Assembly (NCBI RefSeq): GCF_040438885.1
Contig: NZ_CP159218.1
Coordinates: forward strand, 3,410,001 to 3,474,000
Direction of reading: 5' to 3'
Source: Nakamurella sp. A5-74
GTDB lineage: Bacteria; Actinomycetota; Actinomycetes; Mycobacteriales; Nakamurellaceae
Length of the DNA stretch: 64,000 nt
This document shows positions 17,451-26,711 of the stretch, in pieces; the first letter of the stretch is position 1, and every line of letters begins with the position of its first letter. A model generated the notes under the pieces. The model was given only the letters and a program-made list of their open reading frames with translations, did no database searches and was not told the origin of the DNA. The position numbers and the translations under genes are program-made.

Positions 17451-18509
17451 TCAGCGCGCCGCACCGGACGGGCGCAGCATCGGCTCGGTCCTGGCCCGCA
17501 GGCTCGGCGGAGTGGGCACCGTCGACAGCAACCCACGCACCACCTCCTCGGCGGTCAGCGAATCTGCGTAGGCCTGCAGGCGCAACACCAGGCGGTGCGA
17601 CAAGGTTTGCACCGCAACCGATTTCACGTCCTCGGGAAGCACGAAGGTCCGCCCCTCCAGCACCGCCCAGGCGCGGGCCATCAGCATCAGCGTCTGGGTT
17701 CCGCGGGGTGAGACACCCGCCTCGACGGCCTCGTGTCCTCGACTGGCACGCGCGAGATCGACGCAGTAGCCGATCACGTCGGCATCGACCGCGACCCGCT
17801 CGACCCCCGCCTGCAGGGCCCGCAGCCCAGCCGCGTCGATCACGGCGGAGACGGCTGGGTCACCGGCGGCGCGGCCGACCCGGCGCCGCAGCATCTCCAG
17901 TTCGCTCTGGGCAGTGGGATAGCCCAATCGCAGCCGGACGGCGAACCGATCGAGCTGGGCCTCGGGCAGTGCATAGGTGCCCTCGTACTCGATCTGGTTG
18001 GCCGTCGCGATCACGTGGAACGGGCTGGGCAGCGGATGGGTCGTCCCTTCGACGCTCACCTGGCCCTCCTGCATCGCCTCGAGCAGTGCCGACTGGGTCT
18101 TCGGTGGCGTGCGGTTGAGCTCGTCGGCGAGCAGCAGACCGGCGAACACCGGACCGGGCTGGAAGGTGAACTCGGCGGTGCCGGGGTTGTACAGATAGGA
18201 ACCGGTGATGTCGGCCGGCAACAGGTCGGGGGTGAACTGCAGCCGGCGGAACTCCAGCCCCAGGGCACCGGCCAGGCTGCGCGCCATCAGGGTCTTCCCC
18301 AGCCCGGGGTTGTCCTCCACCAGTACGTGCCCACCCGCCAGGATCGCTGCCAGTGCCATCCGCAGGGCCGCGGTGTTGCCGACCATCGCGCCGCCGACCG
18401 CTGCGGCGATCCGGCCCGCAACAGCAGCGACCTCCTCGGCGGACGGCACCCGCTCCGCCGCTCCACCGGCGGCCACCGGGTCGTTGACGGGTGATTCAGT
18501 GCTGGTCAT
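17451..18509 (-). CDS. MoxR-family AAA ATPase
   Basis: 352 aa. Walker A is EDNPGLGKT at 65-73 and Walker B is LLLADELNR. The MoxR-typical FTPDLLPADITGS and GTYALPEAQLDRF segments are present, with a C-terminal lid containing SPRGTQTLM. MoxR ATPases act as chaperones that mature or activate partner proteins, often with von Willebrand/DUF58 proteins. The ATG at 18509 overlaps the upstream gene's stop (ATGA). DUF58 follows immediately. Confidence 0.95.
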   Translation of the reverse strand: MTSTESPVNDPVAAGGAAERVPSAEEVAAVAGRIAAAVGGAMVGNTAALRMALAAILAGGHVLVEDNPGLGKTLMARSLAGALGLEFRRLQFTPDLLPADITGSYLYNPGTAEFTFQPGPVFAGLLLADELNRTPPKTQSALLEAMQEGQVSVEGTTHPLPSPFHVIATANQIEYEGTYALPEAQLDRFAVRLRLGYPTAQSELEMLRRRVGRAAGDPAVSAVIDAAGLRALQAGVERVAVDADVIGYCVDLARASRGHEAVEAGVSPRGTQTLMLMARAWAVLEGRTFVLPEDVKSVAVQTLSHRLVLRLQAYADSLTAEEVVRGLLSTVPTPPSLRARTEPMLRPSGAAR

Positions 18510-19222
18510 GATCGATCCTTCTCGGTGGTGGGTGCAGCAGTGGATGTGGCAGCAGCGGATGTGGCCGCAGCGGATGTGGCGGCAGCGGGTGCAGCAGGCC
18601 CCGATCCCGAATGGTCTGCCGACCCTCCGGTCGATCGCCGCGACGAGCGTGCGCCGATCAGGGCGCGCAACGACCGCCGTCCGCGGTGCGGGAGCAGTCG
18701 GGGATCGATCCTGACCGGCCGCAACCCATCGCCGGTCGCGGTGGCCAACCGGGTGACCCGGTCCACCAGCTGGACCAGATCCGCGCGACTCACCGCGCCA
18801 TGATCGGGGTCGGTCAGCAGCTCGAAGTTCCTGCTACCCAACAGGTCTCTGGCCCGGTCCGCGTCCTGGGGCGCCTTCAGGTCGATCGCCCGTCGCAGCA
18901 GGACAGGAACGGCGATCTCGCGGACGGCTCGGATCGCGCGTCGCCCCAGGTACTCGGGTCGCTGCAGCGCCGACTCGAACCCGCTGATCTCCCACAGCTG
19001 GGGTACCCGCCCGTGGGCGAACCCGGTTTCCGGTTCGGGCGGCCACGGATCGACCTCCACCGTGAGGGCCCGCACCAGCAGCCAGGTCACCACGCCGGCG
19101 GTGAGGGCGATGACGACGCTGCGGGTCACCGGTCCGCCGGTGGCGAACACCCCGATCCCCGCAGCCAGCGCAGCCAGGATCGGCATCGTGAGCAGCCGCC
19201 ACCACGCTCCCGGTGGGCTCAC
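18506..19222 (-). CDS. uncharacterised membrane protein of the MoxR cluster
   Basis: About 238 aa from GTG 19222, which overlaps the DUF4129 stop (GTGA). The longer open frame to 19783 is out-of-frame DUF4129 coding sequence. Two membrane helices fall at about residues 12-30 and 35-50 (MPILAALAAGIGVFATG; VVIALTAGVVTWLLV). A soluble part follows with VPVLLRRAID and DPRLLPHRGRRS, and then an Ala/Ser/Thr-rich tail built of short repeats (AAATSAAATSAAATST). I do not recognise the family. A protein of this shape between DUF4129 and MoxR suggests a component of the same system. Confidence 0.75.
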   Translation of the reverse strand: MSPPGAWWRLLTMPILAALAAGIGVFATGGPVTRSVVIALTAGVVTWLLVRALTVEVDPWPPEPETGFAHGRVPQLWEISGFESALQRPEYLGRRAIRAVREIAVPVLLRRAIDLKAPQDADRARDLLGSRNFELLTDPDHGAVSRADLVQLVDRVTRLATATGDGLRPVRIDPRLLPHRGRRSLRALIGARSSRRSTGGSADHSGSGPAAPAAATSAAATSAAATSTAAPTTEKDRS

Positions 19223-20079
19223 GGGGAGTCCACCGGGTCTTTGCCACACACGATCAGGGCTGCGTCCCGTGCTCGCACGGCGGACTCGGGATCGAGCGCG
19301 GCGACGTCGAACCGAGCTCGCTGGTAGAGCGGCAACAGGGTGCGTGCTGCTGCGCTCCGCTGTGCCGCGTCTCCAGCCCGATAAGCCTGCGTCGCAACAA
19401 CTCTCGGGGGCAATGAACCCGAGGCCGCTGGCTCGATCGGGAGTTCCGACTCCCCCGGGTCCGGCTCCCCCTGCCCGACCACCCGGTCCAGGAACTCGGT
19501 CGGGGTCTCGAACGAGAGCCGGGGACGTCCGCGAGCAGTGGCCCAGTCCTCCACCCAGACCCAGCAGGAAACGATCGCGTCGGCGGCAGCCCTGGCATCG
19601 AACTGCCTGCCCGGCGGCGTCTGCGCGACCGGGGGCGGCGGCTCCTCGTCGAGCTGTGGTCCGGTGGCGGCGTCGGGCTCGATGCGCAGTCGGCGACGCT
19701 CGGCGATCCGTCGTCGGGCGTCCCAGGCCCGTCTCAGCAGCAGGTACACGATGATCGCCACCACGGCAGCCACCACCAACCACACCCAGGCGGCGGCCTG
19801 GTTCGAGGTGTCGGGGATCGACCGGTCGACCTGGGCCGGAACCCGGGTGACGCTCGGCCGCGGCCGGGACGGCGCCGTCGGCAGCTCACGGACACCGCCG
19901 CCCGTCGGCCGAGCGGTCCACCCGCCGATCCGGCCGATCAGCACCGCAAGGCCGATCAGCACCACGAATGCGGTGCCGAAAGCCAGCACCCGCGCCCGTG
20001 ACCCGACCGCCACCGCCCAGCCACCGGTCCGGACAGGCCCCGCGCCGTTCCTGCTGCTGTCCGCCCCCATGCCGCTCAT
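19219..20079 (-). CDS. DUF4129-domain membrane protein
   Basis: 286 aa. One transmembrane helix lies near residue 30-50 (VLAFGTAFVVLIGLAVLIG) and another near 97-115 (AAAWVWLVVAAVVAIIVYLLL). The C-terminal DUF4129-type domain contains ADAIVSCWVWVEDWA and TPTEFLDRVV segments and Leu/Tyr-rich helices. DUF4129 accompanies MoxR/DUF58 systems in actinobacteria. It starts only 11 nt after the glpD stop, so the MoxR cluster may be read from the glpD promoter. ATG 20079 and ATG 20070 are both possible. Confidence 0.85.
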   Translation of the reverse strand: MSGMGADSSRNGAGPVRTGGWAVAVGSRARVLAFGTAFVVLIGLAVLIGRIGGWTARPTGGGVRELPTAPSRPRPSVTRVPAQVDRSIPDTSNQAAAWVWLVVAAVVAIIVYLLLRRAWDARRRIAERRRLRIEPDAATGPQLDEEPPPPVAQTPPGRQFDARAAADAIVSCWVWVEDWATARGRPRLSFETPTEFLDRVVGQGEPDPGESELPIEPAASGSLPPRVVATQAYRAGDAAQRSAAARTLLPLYQRARFDVAALDPESAVRARDAALIVCGKDPVDSP

Positions 20080-20090
20080 CAGCCCGTTCG

Positions 20091-21929
20091 TCAGGCCACC
20101 GGCGAGACCAACAGGTCCCGGATCTCCGGAGCCCGCAGCCGCACCTCGTCCGCGGCGGCGTCATCCGGCTCGGTCTGCGACTTCCGCTCGGCCTCGACGC
20201 GGGCGATGTAGCCCTCGACCTCCTGGCGTGATTCCTGCTCCGACCAGCCCAGCACGGGACCCATGATGTCCGCGACCGCCTGCGCGGATTCGGTGCCCCG
20301 GTGCGGGGTCTCGATGGAGATCCTGGTCCGCCGGGCCAATACGTCCTCCAGATGCAGCGCACCCTCGTGCGTCGCCGCGTACAGCACCTCGGCCCGCAGG
20401 TAGTCGTCCGCACCGGTGATCGGCTGCAGCAGGCTTGGATCGTCGGCCGCGGGTGCCAGCAGCTCGTGGATCCGCGAACCGTAGCGATCCAGCAGGTGCC
20501 GGATTCGGTACGGATGCACGCCGTGCTGCTGGCCGAGCCGGTCGGCCTGGTTCATCAGGGCCTGGTACCCGGAGGCGCCGATCAGCGGGATGTCCTCGGT
20601 GCACGACGGATTGAGGCGACCTGGAAGGTCCTCGGCGGCCGCGTCGACGGCGTCCATCCCCATCACCCGGTAGGTCGTGTACTTCCCACCGGCGATGGCG
20701 ATCAGGCCGGGGGCGACCCGGGCGACAGCGTGCTCGCGGGACAGCTTGCTGGACTGCTCGCTCTCACCGGCCAGCAGCGGCCGGAGACCGGCGTACACCC
20801 CATTGATGTCGTCGTGCGTCAACGGCACTGCGAGCACCTTGTTGACGTGCTCGAGGATGTAGTCGATGTCCTTCTTGGTGGCGGCGGGGTGCGCCAGGTC
20901 GAGGTTCCAGTCGGTGTCGGTGGTACCGACGATCCAGTGCGACGACTTCCACGGGATGACGAACAGCACCGACTTCTCGGTCTTGAGGATGATCCCCGAC
21001 TCCGACGGGATCTTGTCCCGCGCCACGACCAGGTGCACGCCCTTGGAAGCGCGTACCTTGAACCGGCCGCGACCACCCGAGAGTCGTTGCAGCTCATCGG
21101 TCCACACGCCGGTCGCATTGATGACGACCTTGGCCCTGACCGAGGTCTCCTCGCCCGTCTCGACATCGCGGACCTTCACGCCGGCGATCCGATCAGCTTC
21201 TTTGAGGAACCCGATCACCTGGGTGGAGTTGCGGACCAGGGCGCCGTAGGCGGCGGCCGTGCGGGCAACCGCCAGGGTGTGCCGGGCGTCGTCGACCTGA
21301 CCGTCGTAGTACCGGATGCCGCCTACCAGCGAGTTCTTCGCCAGCGCGGGCACCATCCGCAGCGCACCCGCGCGGGTGAGGTGCTTGTGTCGCGGGACCG
21401 ACCGCGCACCGCCCATCGAGTCGTACATGATCAGCCCAGCACCGACGTAGGGCCGCTCGATCACGTGCTGCGACAACGGGTACAGGAACGACACCGGCTT
21501 GGCCAGGTGCGGACAGATCTTCGTCAGCATCAGCTCGCGTTCCTTGAGCGCCTCGCGGACCAGCCCGAACTCGAACATCTCGAGGTAGCGCAGGCCACCG
21601 TGGAACAGCTTGGAGGAGCGGGAGGACGTGCCGGAGGCGATGTCGCGGGCCTCGATCAGCGCCACCGACAGGCCGCGGGTGACGGCGTCCAACGCTGCGC
21701 CGGCGCCGACGACGCCGGCTCCGATCACCACGACGTCGAACTCCTCGGCGCCCAGCCGCCGGAAACTGTCGGCACGCTCCTGCGGGCCGAGGCGGGCGCC
21801 GGCAGTCTGCGGGCCGATCCCGGCCGGGATCGACGGGGCCTTCCGGGCTGCACTGCTCCCCGGGGCTGCGCCGTTCTCCGGGGCCACACTGCTCTTCGGG
21901 GCTGCACTGCTCTGGGCTGCGTCACTCAT
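20091..21929 (-). CDS. glpD: aerobic glycerol-3-phosphate dehydrogenase
   Basis: 612 aa. The FAD-dependent, membrane-associated enzyme oxidises glycerol-3-phosphate to dihydroxyacetone phosphate and feeds electrons to quinone. An Ala/Ser/Pro-rich head of about 45 residues precedes the FAD motif VVVIGAGVVGAGAALDA. SGTSSRSSKLFHGGLRYLE, YYDGQVDDARHTL and the ATGVWTDEL segment are typical, and the C-terminal DAO_C domain is present. GGAGGA 8 nt before the ATG fixes the start. It is divergent from glpF-glpK, completing a glycerol uptake and oxidation set, and is followed closely by the MoxR cluster. Confidence 0.95.
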   Translation of the reverse strand: MSDAAQSSAAPKSSVAPENGAAPGSSAARKAPSIPAGIGPQTAGARLGPQERADSFRRLGAEEFDVVVIGAGVVGAGAALDAVTRGLSVALIEARDIASGTSSRSSKLFHGGLRYLEMFEFGLVREALKERELMLTKICPHLAKPVSFLYPLSQHVIERPYVGAGLIMYDSMGGARSVPRHKHLTRAGALRMVPALAKNSLVGGIRYYDGQVDDARHTLAVARTAAAYGALVRNSTQVIGFLKEADRIAGVKVRDVETGEETSVRAKVVINATGVWTDELQRLSGGRGRFKVRASKGVHLVVARDKIPSESGIILKTEKSVLFVIPWKSSHWIVGTTDTDWNLDLAHPAATKKDIDYILEHVNKVLAVPLTHDDINGVYAGLRPLLAGESEQSSKLSREHAVARVAPGLIAIAGGKYTTYRVMGMDAVDAAAEDLPGRLNPSCTEDIPLIGASGYQALMNQADRLGQQHGVHPYRIRHLLDRYGSRIHELLAPAADDPSLLQPITGADDYLRAEVLYAATHEGALHLEDVLARRTRISIETPHRGTESAQAVADIMGPVLGWSEQESRQEVEGYIARVEAERKSQTEPDDAAADEVRLRAPEIRDLLVSPVA

Positions 21930-22225
21930 GATCGTGTCCTCCTACCCGGGCGCGGTGAGCGCGCCAACTTCGCTCCAACCTACCGCCGTCCCCGGGCGGT
22001 CGTTGCCCGGCTCAGGATGGCGGACCTGCACGGATCGCGCTCAGGTCGTGCAGTGGCCGGCACCGCCTGGATTGTGCTCCGATCACCGATCTGGTACTCA
22101 CCCCGGGCAGCCCTGTTCTGCACTGCGGGGGTGGGTTAGGTTGTGACCGTCCTCACCAGCGCACTCGAGCGTCTGGTGAACGCAGCGCCGGCGCTGGGGC
22201 TCCGGCCGATCCCTGGAGGCGCGCG
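21930..22225. promoter_or_regulatory. divergent intergenic region glpD/glpF
   Basis: 296 bp holding the ribosome sites of both genes (GGAGGA for glpD, GGAGG for glpF) and presumably two promoters. I see no strong dyad that would name a GlpR-type or other operator, and no ORF with family features. Confidence 0.45.
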
Positions 22226-22975
22226 GTGACCGTGACCAACGGCCAGATATTCCTGTACGAGACGATGGGCACGGCGATGCTGCTGCTGCTCGGCTGCGGC
22301 GTCGTCGCCACGGCCATCCTGATCAAGTCGAAGGGCCTCGGCGGCGGCTGGCTGCTCATCAACTTCGGTTGGGGCCTCGGTGTTTTCGCCGGTGTCTACG
22401 TCGCGTTCCCGACCAGCGCGCACCTCAATCCGGCGGTGACGATCGCCCAGCTGGTGCTGGGCAAGATCGACTTCGGCCAGGCCCTGGTCTACTGGGCGGC
22501 GGAGTTCCTGGGCGCCTTCATCGGTGCGGTGCTCTGCTGGCTCGCGTTCAAGGACCACTTCGACCAGGAGGAGGACCCGGGCGCCAAGCTCGGCGTGTTC
22601 TCCACCGGGCCGGCGATCCGTAATCTGCCGTGGAACTTGGTCACCGAGGTGATCGCCACCTTCGTGCTGATCTTCGTGATCCTGATGTCCGGTGGTACCC
22701 CCGACAAGCTCGGCCCGCTCTTCGTGGCCTTCCTGGTCGTCGGCATCGGCGCGTCGCTCGGCGGTCCGACGGGATACGCCATCAACCCGGCCCGTGATCT
22801 CGGTCCGCGCATCGCACACGCGATCCTGCCGATCAGGGGCAAGGGCAGCTCCGATTGGGGCTACTCCTGGGTCCCGATCGTGGGGCCGCTGGTCGGTGCG
22901 GTGCTGGCTGCGCTGCTGTTCAAGGTGCTCGACACCCCGACTCTGTTCGCCGTCTTCAACCCCAAGACCAGCTGA
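22226..22975 (+). CDS. glpF: glycerol uptake facilitator (MIP channel)
   Basis: 249 aa with six hydrophobic segments and both half-helix NPA boxes: HLNPAVTIAQ near residue 68 and GYAINPARDLGPR near residue 186. The Asp after the second NPA box (ARDLGPR) is the aquaglyceroporin-type residue, favouring glycerol over water. GGAGG 6 nt upstream fixes the GTG start. It precedes glpK, separated by a 161-bp repeat-rich spacer. Confidence 0.95.
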   Translation: MTVTNGQIFLYETMGTAMLLLLGCGVVATAILIKSKGLGGGWLLINFGWGLGVFAGVYVAFPTSAHLNPAVTIAQLVLGKIDFGQALVYWAAEFLGAFIGAVLCWLAFKDHFDQEEDPGAKLGVFSTGPAIRNLPWNLVTEVIATFVLIFVILMSGGTPDKLGPLFVAFLVVGIGASLGGPTGYAINPARDLGPRIAHAILPIRGKGSSDWGYSWVPIVGPLVGAVLAALLFKVLDTPTLFAVFNPKTS

Positions 22976-22997
22976 GCCGACGGTCGGCGGACCTCCC

Positions 22998-23116
22998 TCC
23001 GACCCACATTCTCATCCGACAAACATCCTCATCCGACCTACGTCCTCGTTGACCCAGGTCCCCGTTCGACCCACGTCACCATCCGACCCCACGTCACCAT
23101 CCGACCCACATCTTCA
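22998..23116. repeat. 17-bp degenerate tandem repeat array between glpF and glpK
   Basis: Seven head-to-tail units of 16-18 bp (consensus TCCGACCCACATCCTCA) fill most of the glpF-glpK gap, ending about 20 bp before the glpK start. Copies vary at several bases. The array would lie in the glpF-glpK transcript if the two genes are co-transcribed. Confidence 0.85.
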
Positions 23117-23136
23117 TTCGACACGAAGGGCTCCAC

Positions 23137-24696
23137 ATGTCGCAGCAGTACATCGCGTCCATCGACCAGGGCACCACGTCCACCCGCTGCATGATCTTCG
23201 ACCACGACGGTCGCGTCGTCGCGGTCGACCAGAAGGAACACGAGCAGATCTTCCCGCAGGCCGGCTGGGTCGAGCACGACCCGAAGGAGATCTGGGAGAA
23301 CACCCGCGCGGTCACCGCAGCGGCGCTGTCGAAGAAGGACCTGAAGCCCGCCGACATCGCCGCGGTCGGCATCACCAACCAGCGCGAGACCGCGATGGTG
23401 TGGGACCGGACCACCGGCGAGCCGGTCTACAACGCGATCGTCTGGCAGGACACCCGCACCGACAAGATCGTCGACAAGCTCGGGGAGCTCGGCGGCGGTC
23501 AGGACCGGTACAAGGCCAAGGTCGGCCTGCCACTGGCCACCTACTTCTCCGGCCCCAAGGTGATGTGGATCCTGGAGAACGTCGAGGGGGCCAGGGAGAA
23601 GGCCGAGGCCGGCGACCTGGTGTTCGGCAACATGGACACCTGGCTGGTCTGGAACATGACCGGCGGCGTCAACGGCGGGCTGCACATCACCGACCCGACC
23701 AACGCCTCCCGCACCATGCTGATGGACCTGGACACGCTGTCCTGGGACGAGGGCATCGCGAAGGACATGGGCATCCCGATGTCGATGCTGCCCGAGATCA
23801 AGTCCTGTTCCGAGGTGTACGCCAAGGGCCGCGAGAGCGGCGCGCTGTCCGGTGTACCGATCGCCGGCATCCTCGGCGACCAGCAGGCGGCCACCTTCGG
23901 CCAGGCCTGTCTGTCGGTCGGCGAGGCCAAGAACACCTACGGCACCGGCAACTTCATGCTGATCAACACGGGTACCGAGAAGGTCCCCAGCAAGAACGGC
24001 CTGCTGACGACGGTCTGCTACAAGATCGGCGACCAGCCGACGGTCTACGCCCTCGAGGGCTCGATCGCCGTCACCGGCTCCCTGGTCCAGTGGGTCCGCG
24101 ACAACCTGGGTCTGATCAGCGATGCCGCCCAGATCGAGGACCTGGCGAAGGGCGTCGACGACAACGGCGGCTGTTACTTCGTGCCGGCCTTCTCGGGGCT
24201 GTTCGCACCGTACTGGCGCTCCGATGCCCGCGGCGCGATCGTCGGGCTCACCCGCTACGTCAACAAGGGCCACATCGCCCGCGCCGTGCTGGAGGCAACG
24301 GCCTTCCAGACCCGCGAGGTGCTCGACGCGATGAACGCCGACTCCGGCGTCGATCTCACGGCACTCAAGGTGGACGGCGGCATGGTCGTCAACGAGACCC
24401 TGATGCAGTTCCAGGCCGACATCCTCGGCGTGCCGGTGATCCGGCCGGTGGTCGCCGAGACCACCGCGCTGGGCGCCGCCTACGCCGCCGGTCTCGCGGT
24501 CGGCTACTGGGAGTCCGAGGATGACATCCGCACCAACTGGGCCGAGGACAAGCGCTGGGAGCCCCAGCTCGAGGCCGCCGAGCGCGAGAAGCGCTACAAG
24601 CAGTGGAAGAAGGCCGTCACCAAGACCTTCGACTGGGTCGACAATGACGCCGAAGAGGCCGAGGAAGCAGTGGCGGAGGAAGCCGTCGAGAGCTGA
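23137..24696 (+). CDS. glpK: glycerol kinase
   Basis: 519 aa, FGGY-family kinase making glycerol-3-phosphate from glycerol and ATP. The N-terminal phosphate loop is DQGTTSTR (residues 9-16). [22 protein letters not shown], the GILGDQQAA segment and [12 protein letters not shown] are all present. An extra acidic, Glu-rich tail (residues about 495-519) ends the protein. With GlpF and GlpD it forms a complete route from glycerol to dihydroxyacetone phosphate. The stop is followed 21 bp later by a 78-bp palindromic element. Confidence 0.96.
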   Translation: MSQQYIASIDQGTTSTRCMIFDHDGRVVAVDQKEHEQIFPQAGWVEHDPKEIWENTRAVTAAALSKKDLKPADIAAVGITNQRETAMVWDRTTGEPVYNAIVWQDTRTDKIVDKLGELGGGQDRYKAKVGLPLATYFSGPKVMWILENVEGAREKAEAGDLVFGNMDTWLVWNMTGGVNGGLHITDPTNASRTMLMDLDTLSWDEGIAKDMGIPMSMLPEIKSCSEVYAKGRESGALSGVPIAGILGDQQAATFGQACLSVGEAKNTYGTGNFMLINTGTEKVPSKNGLLTTVCYKIGDQPTVYALEGSIAVTGSLVQWVRDNLGLISDAAQIEDLAKGVDDNGGCYFVPAFSGLFAPYWRSDARGAIVGLTRYVNKGHIARAVLEATAFQTREVLDAMNADSGVDLTALKVDGGMVVNETLMQFQADILGVPVIRPVVAETTALGAAYAAGLAVGYWESEDDIRTNWAEDKRWEPQLEAAEREKRYKQWKKAVTKTFDWVDNDAEEAEEAVAEEAVES

Positions 24697-24717
24697 GCCT
24701 CACTCCGGATGATGATC

Positions 24718-24795
24718 TGACGAGGATGTGGCCCTCGATCACAGAACTGGCAGGACGTCCTGCCGGAACGCTGATCGAGGGCCATTTCTTCGTCA
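24718..24795. repeat. 78-bp palindromic element, copy 1 (possible bidirectional terminator)
   Basis: Outer 24-base arms (TGACGAGGATGTGGCCCTCG and onward) pair with the other end with few mismatches, around a perfect 16-base palindrome GGCAGGACGTCCTGCC at 24749-24764. It starts 21 bp past the glpK stop, and its right end contains the stop codon (24793-24795, minus) of the convergent DUF559 gene. The position suits a bidirectional terminator. A second 78-bp copy lies at 25768-25845. Confidence 0.85.
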
Positions 24796-25677
24796 CGTTC
24801 GCGCCACACCGACGATCAGCTGCCGGATGCGCCGCAGTACCTCGTCGGGTCCGCCGACGAGCATCTGCCAGGTGACGTGCAGGATCCGCCAACCGGCAGC
24901 TTCCAGATCATTGTGTTTGCGGCGGTCGGCCTCGAAAGACTTCCGGTCGGTGTGGTGCGCGATGCTGTCGAACTCGATCCCGATCTTCAGCCGCGGGAGA
25001 GCGAGATCCACGCGGTAGGTGCGCCCGAAGACGCGCACCCGGAGGTTCCCCACGAACTCTGTCAACTGTTCGTTCAGCAGGAACTGCTGGAACTGCTGCT
25101 CTCCGCCCGACCAGGGGTTGTTGGCTGCTCGGCCGAGCGCTCGCCCTCGAGCTGCGTTCCCACGACGGCCGGGGAGGAGAGCCAGCGCCGTCTTCAGACC
25201 CTCGACGGATCCGGTCTCTGAGCGCAACAGAGCGAAGATCGACTCACCCTGCGACTCGACCGCCAGGTCCAGCGCGGTGAGCTCGGGGCAGGTGAGACGC
25301 AACGACCCCCGGGTCAGGACGAGTTCGGGCGGGACTGACGCACGACTCGCAGACAGCCAGGATGGCGCCCTACCCACGGCGAGGTTGATCGCCCGGATCG
25401 GCAGGCACTCCTTACCGGGCCAGAACGTCAGCGCCGCCGCGGTCCACCCCGCGATCACCGCCTCCGGGCAGACTGCGCACAGAACGGCTGCGAGCACGAG
25501 CGGATTGCGTTCCGCGCCGGCAGCGACAAAGGTGCCCCACATCGGGGACGCCAGGGTCCCTCGTTCCACCTCGCGCAGCAGCGTCCGCCTCAGCGTCGGG
25601 TGTGAACGCGCCAGGACGACTCCGCCGCCTTCCGCCAGCGCGGCCGAGATCTGGACATGTCGACGACCGGTGCTCAT
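24793..25677 (-). CDS. DUF559 (endonuclease-fold) protein
   Basis: About 294 aa from ATG 25677; ATG 25704 would add nine residues. The C-terminal 100 residues show the DUF559/Vsr-like nuclease fold: VFGRTYRVDLALPRLKIGIEFDS, AHHTDRKSFEADRRKHNDLEAAGW and a final LHVTWQML strand. The Glu in IGIEFDS and the Asp in VDLAL are the candidate metal ligands. The N-terminal part (ALAEGGGVVLARS, LLREVERGTL) resembles the winged-helix region found in AbiEi-like antitoxin/DUF559 proteins of actinobacteria. Function unknown; no restriction or methylase partner is adjacent. It is flanked on both sides by copies of the 78-bp palindrome. Confidence 0.8.
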   Translation of the reverse strand: MSTGRRHVQISAALAEGGGVVLARSHPTLRRTLLREVERGTLASPMWGTFVAAGAERNPLVLAAVLCAVCPEAVIAGWTAAALTFWPGKECLPIRAINLAVGRAPSWLSASRASVPPELVLTRGSLRLTCPELTALDLAVESQGESIFALLRSETGSVEGLKTALALLPGRRGNAARGRALGRAANNPWSGGEQQFQQFLLNEQLTEFVGNLRVRVFGRTYRVDLALPRLKIGIEFDSIAHHTDRKSFEADRRKHNDLEAAGWRILHVTWQMLVGGPDEVLRRIRQLIVGVART

Positions 25678-25767
25678 GGATGCGATGGTCGGCGCTCGCC
25701 TCACGCGTTCGTTGACCGAGCAACCACGGTGTGGACAGCTTCGGGCGTGTGGACAACCCCGGGTTTG

Positions 25768-25845
25768 TGACGAGGGAATGGCCCTCGATCAGCGAATCCG
25801 CAGGACGTCCTGCCAAAACGGCGGTCGAGAGTCGCATCCTCGTCA
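25768..25845. repeat. 78-bp palindromic element, copy 2
   Basis: Same length and layout as the copy at 24718-24795: TGACGAGG at one end, CCTCGTCA at the other, and a 14-base palindrome GCAGGACGTCCTGC at 25800-25813. The arms are more diverged. It lies 29 bp past the stop of the ABC permease gene (25875, minus) and upstream of the DUF559 gene. It could terminate the importer operon. Confidence 0.85.
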
Positions 25846-25874
25846 CCGACCCCCGCGTCCAGTCGAGCTCGTGC

Positions 25875-26711
25875 TCAGCCCTTGACAGCTCCCGACGTCA
25901 GCCCTTGCACGATGAACTTCGAGGCGACCGCGAACAGGATCATCGTCGGGATGATGGCCAGCACCGCTGCCGCCGACATCGGTCCCCACTCGATGTTGAA
26001 GCTGGAGATGAAGCCGTTGAGTGCGGCCGGGATCGTCTTGTTGGAGTCACTGTTGATCAGCGTCACCGACAGGAACAGCTCGTTCCAGCAGTTGACGAAG
26101 TTGAAGATGAAGGTCGCGACGATCCCCGGCGTCATCACCGGCACGATCACCCGCACGAGAGCGGTCAGCCGGTTGCAGCCGTCCACCATCGCCGCCTCCT
26201 CCAGCTCCGCCGGCACGTTGGCGAAGAAGCCGCGCAACATGATGGTGCAGAACGGGATGCACAGCGCGATGTAGACGATCGTCAGGCCGGAACGTGAATC
26301 GACAAGACCGAAGTCGACCATCATCACGTAGAGCGGTCCGAGCGCGATGAAGGCCGGGATCATCTGCGTCACCAGGAACGCCATCAGCAGCGCGCCCCTC
26401 CCACGGAAGGTGAAGCGCGCCAACACGTACGCTCCGAGCAGCGAGATGACCGTCGCGATCGCACCGGCCACCAGCGAGATCATCAGGCTGTTGAGGACGT
26501 AGGTGCCGAACGATGAGTCCTCGAACAGCCGGCTGTAGTTGTCCAGGGTGAACGGCTTCGGCCAGTACTGCAGCGGATAGCTGGTGATCGACCCCGCCGG
26601 CTTGAACGACGTGATGAGGATCCACACCAGCGGGAACAGCGTGATGACGAGCCAGATGCCCAGCATCACCCCGCGAAATATCTTGTAGCCCTTGCTCTCA
26701 CGGTTCATCAT
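25875..26711 (-). CDS. carbohydrate ABC transporter permease (MalG-type)
   Basis: 278 aa with six hydrophobic helices and the inner-membrane EAA loop VPAELEEAAMVDGCNRLTAL, which contacts the ATPase. LTTSFKP-like (LITSFKPAG) and a C-terminal FIVQGLTSGAVKG end are typical of CUT1 sugar importers. It overlaps the other permease gene by 4 nt (ATGA). No ATPase gene is adjacent, so a shared MsiK/UgpC-type ATPase encoded elsewhere is likely. Confidence 0.93.
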   Translation of the reverse strand: MMNRESKGYKIFRGVMLGIWLVITLFPLVWILITSFKPAGSITSYPLQYWPKPFTLDNYSRLFEDSSFGTYVLNSLMISLVAGAIATVISLLGAYVLARFTFRGRGALLMAFLVTQMIPAFIALGPLYVMMVDFGLVDSRSGLTIVYIALCIPFCTIMLRGFFANVPAELEEAAMVDGCNRLTALVRVIVPVMTPGIVATFIFNFVNCWNELFLSVTLINSDSNKTIPAALNGFISSFNIEWGPMSAAAVLAIIPTMILFAVASKFIVQGLTSGAVKG

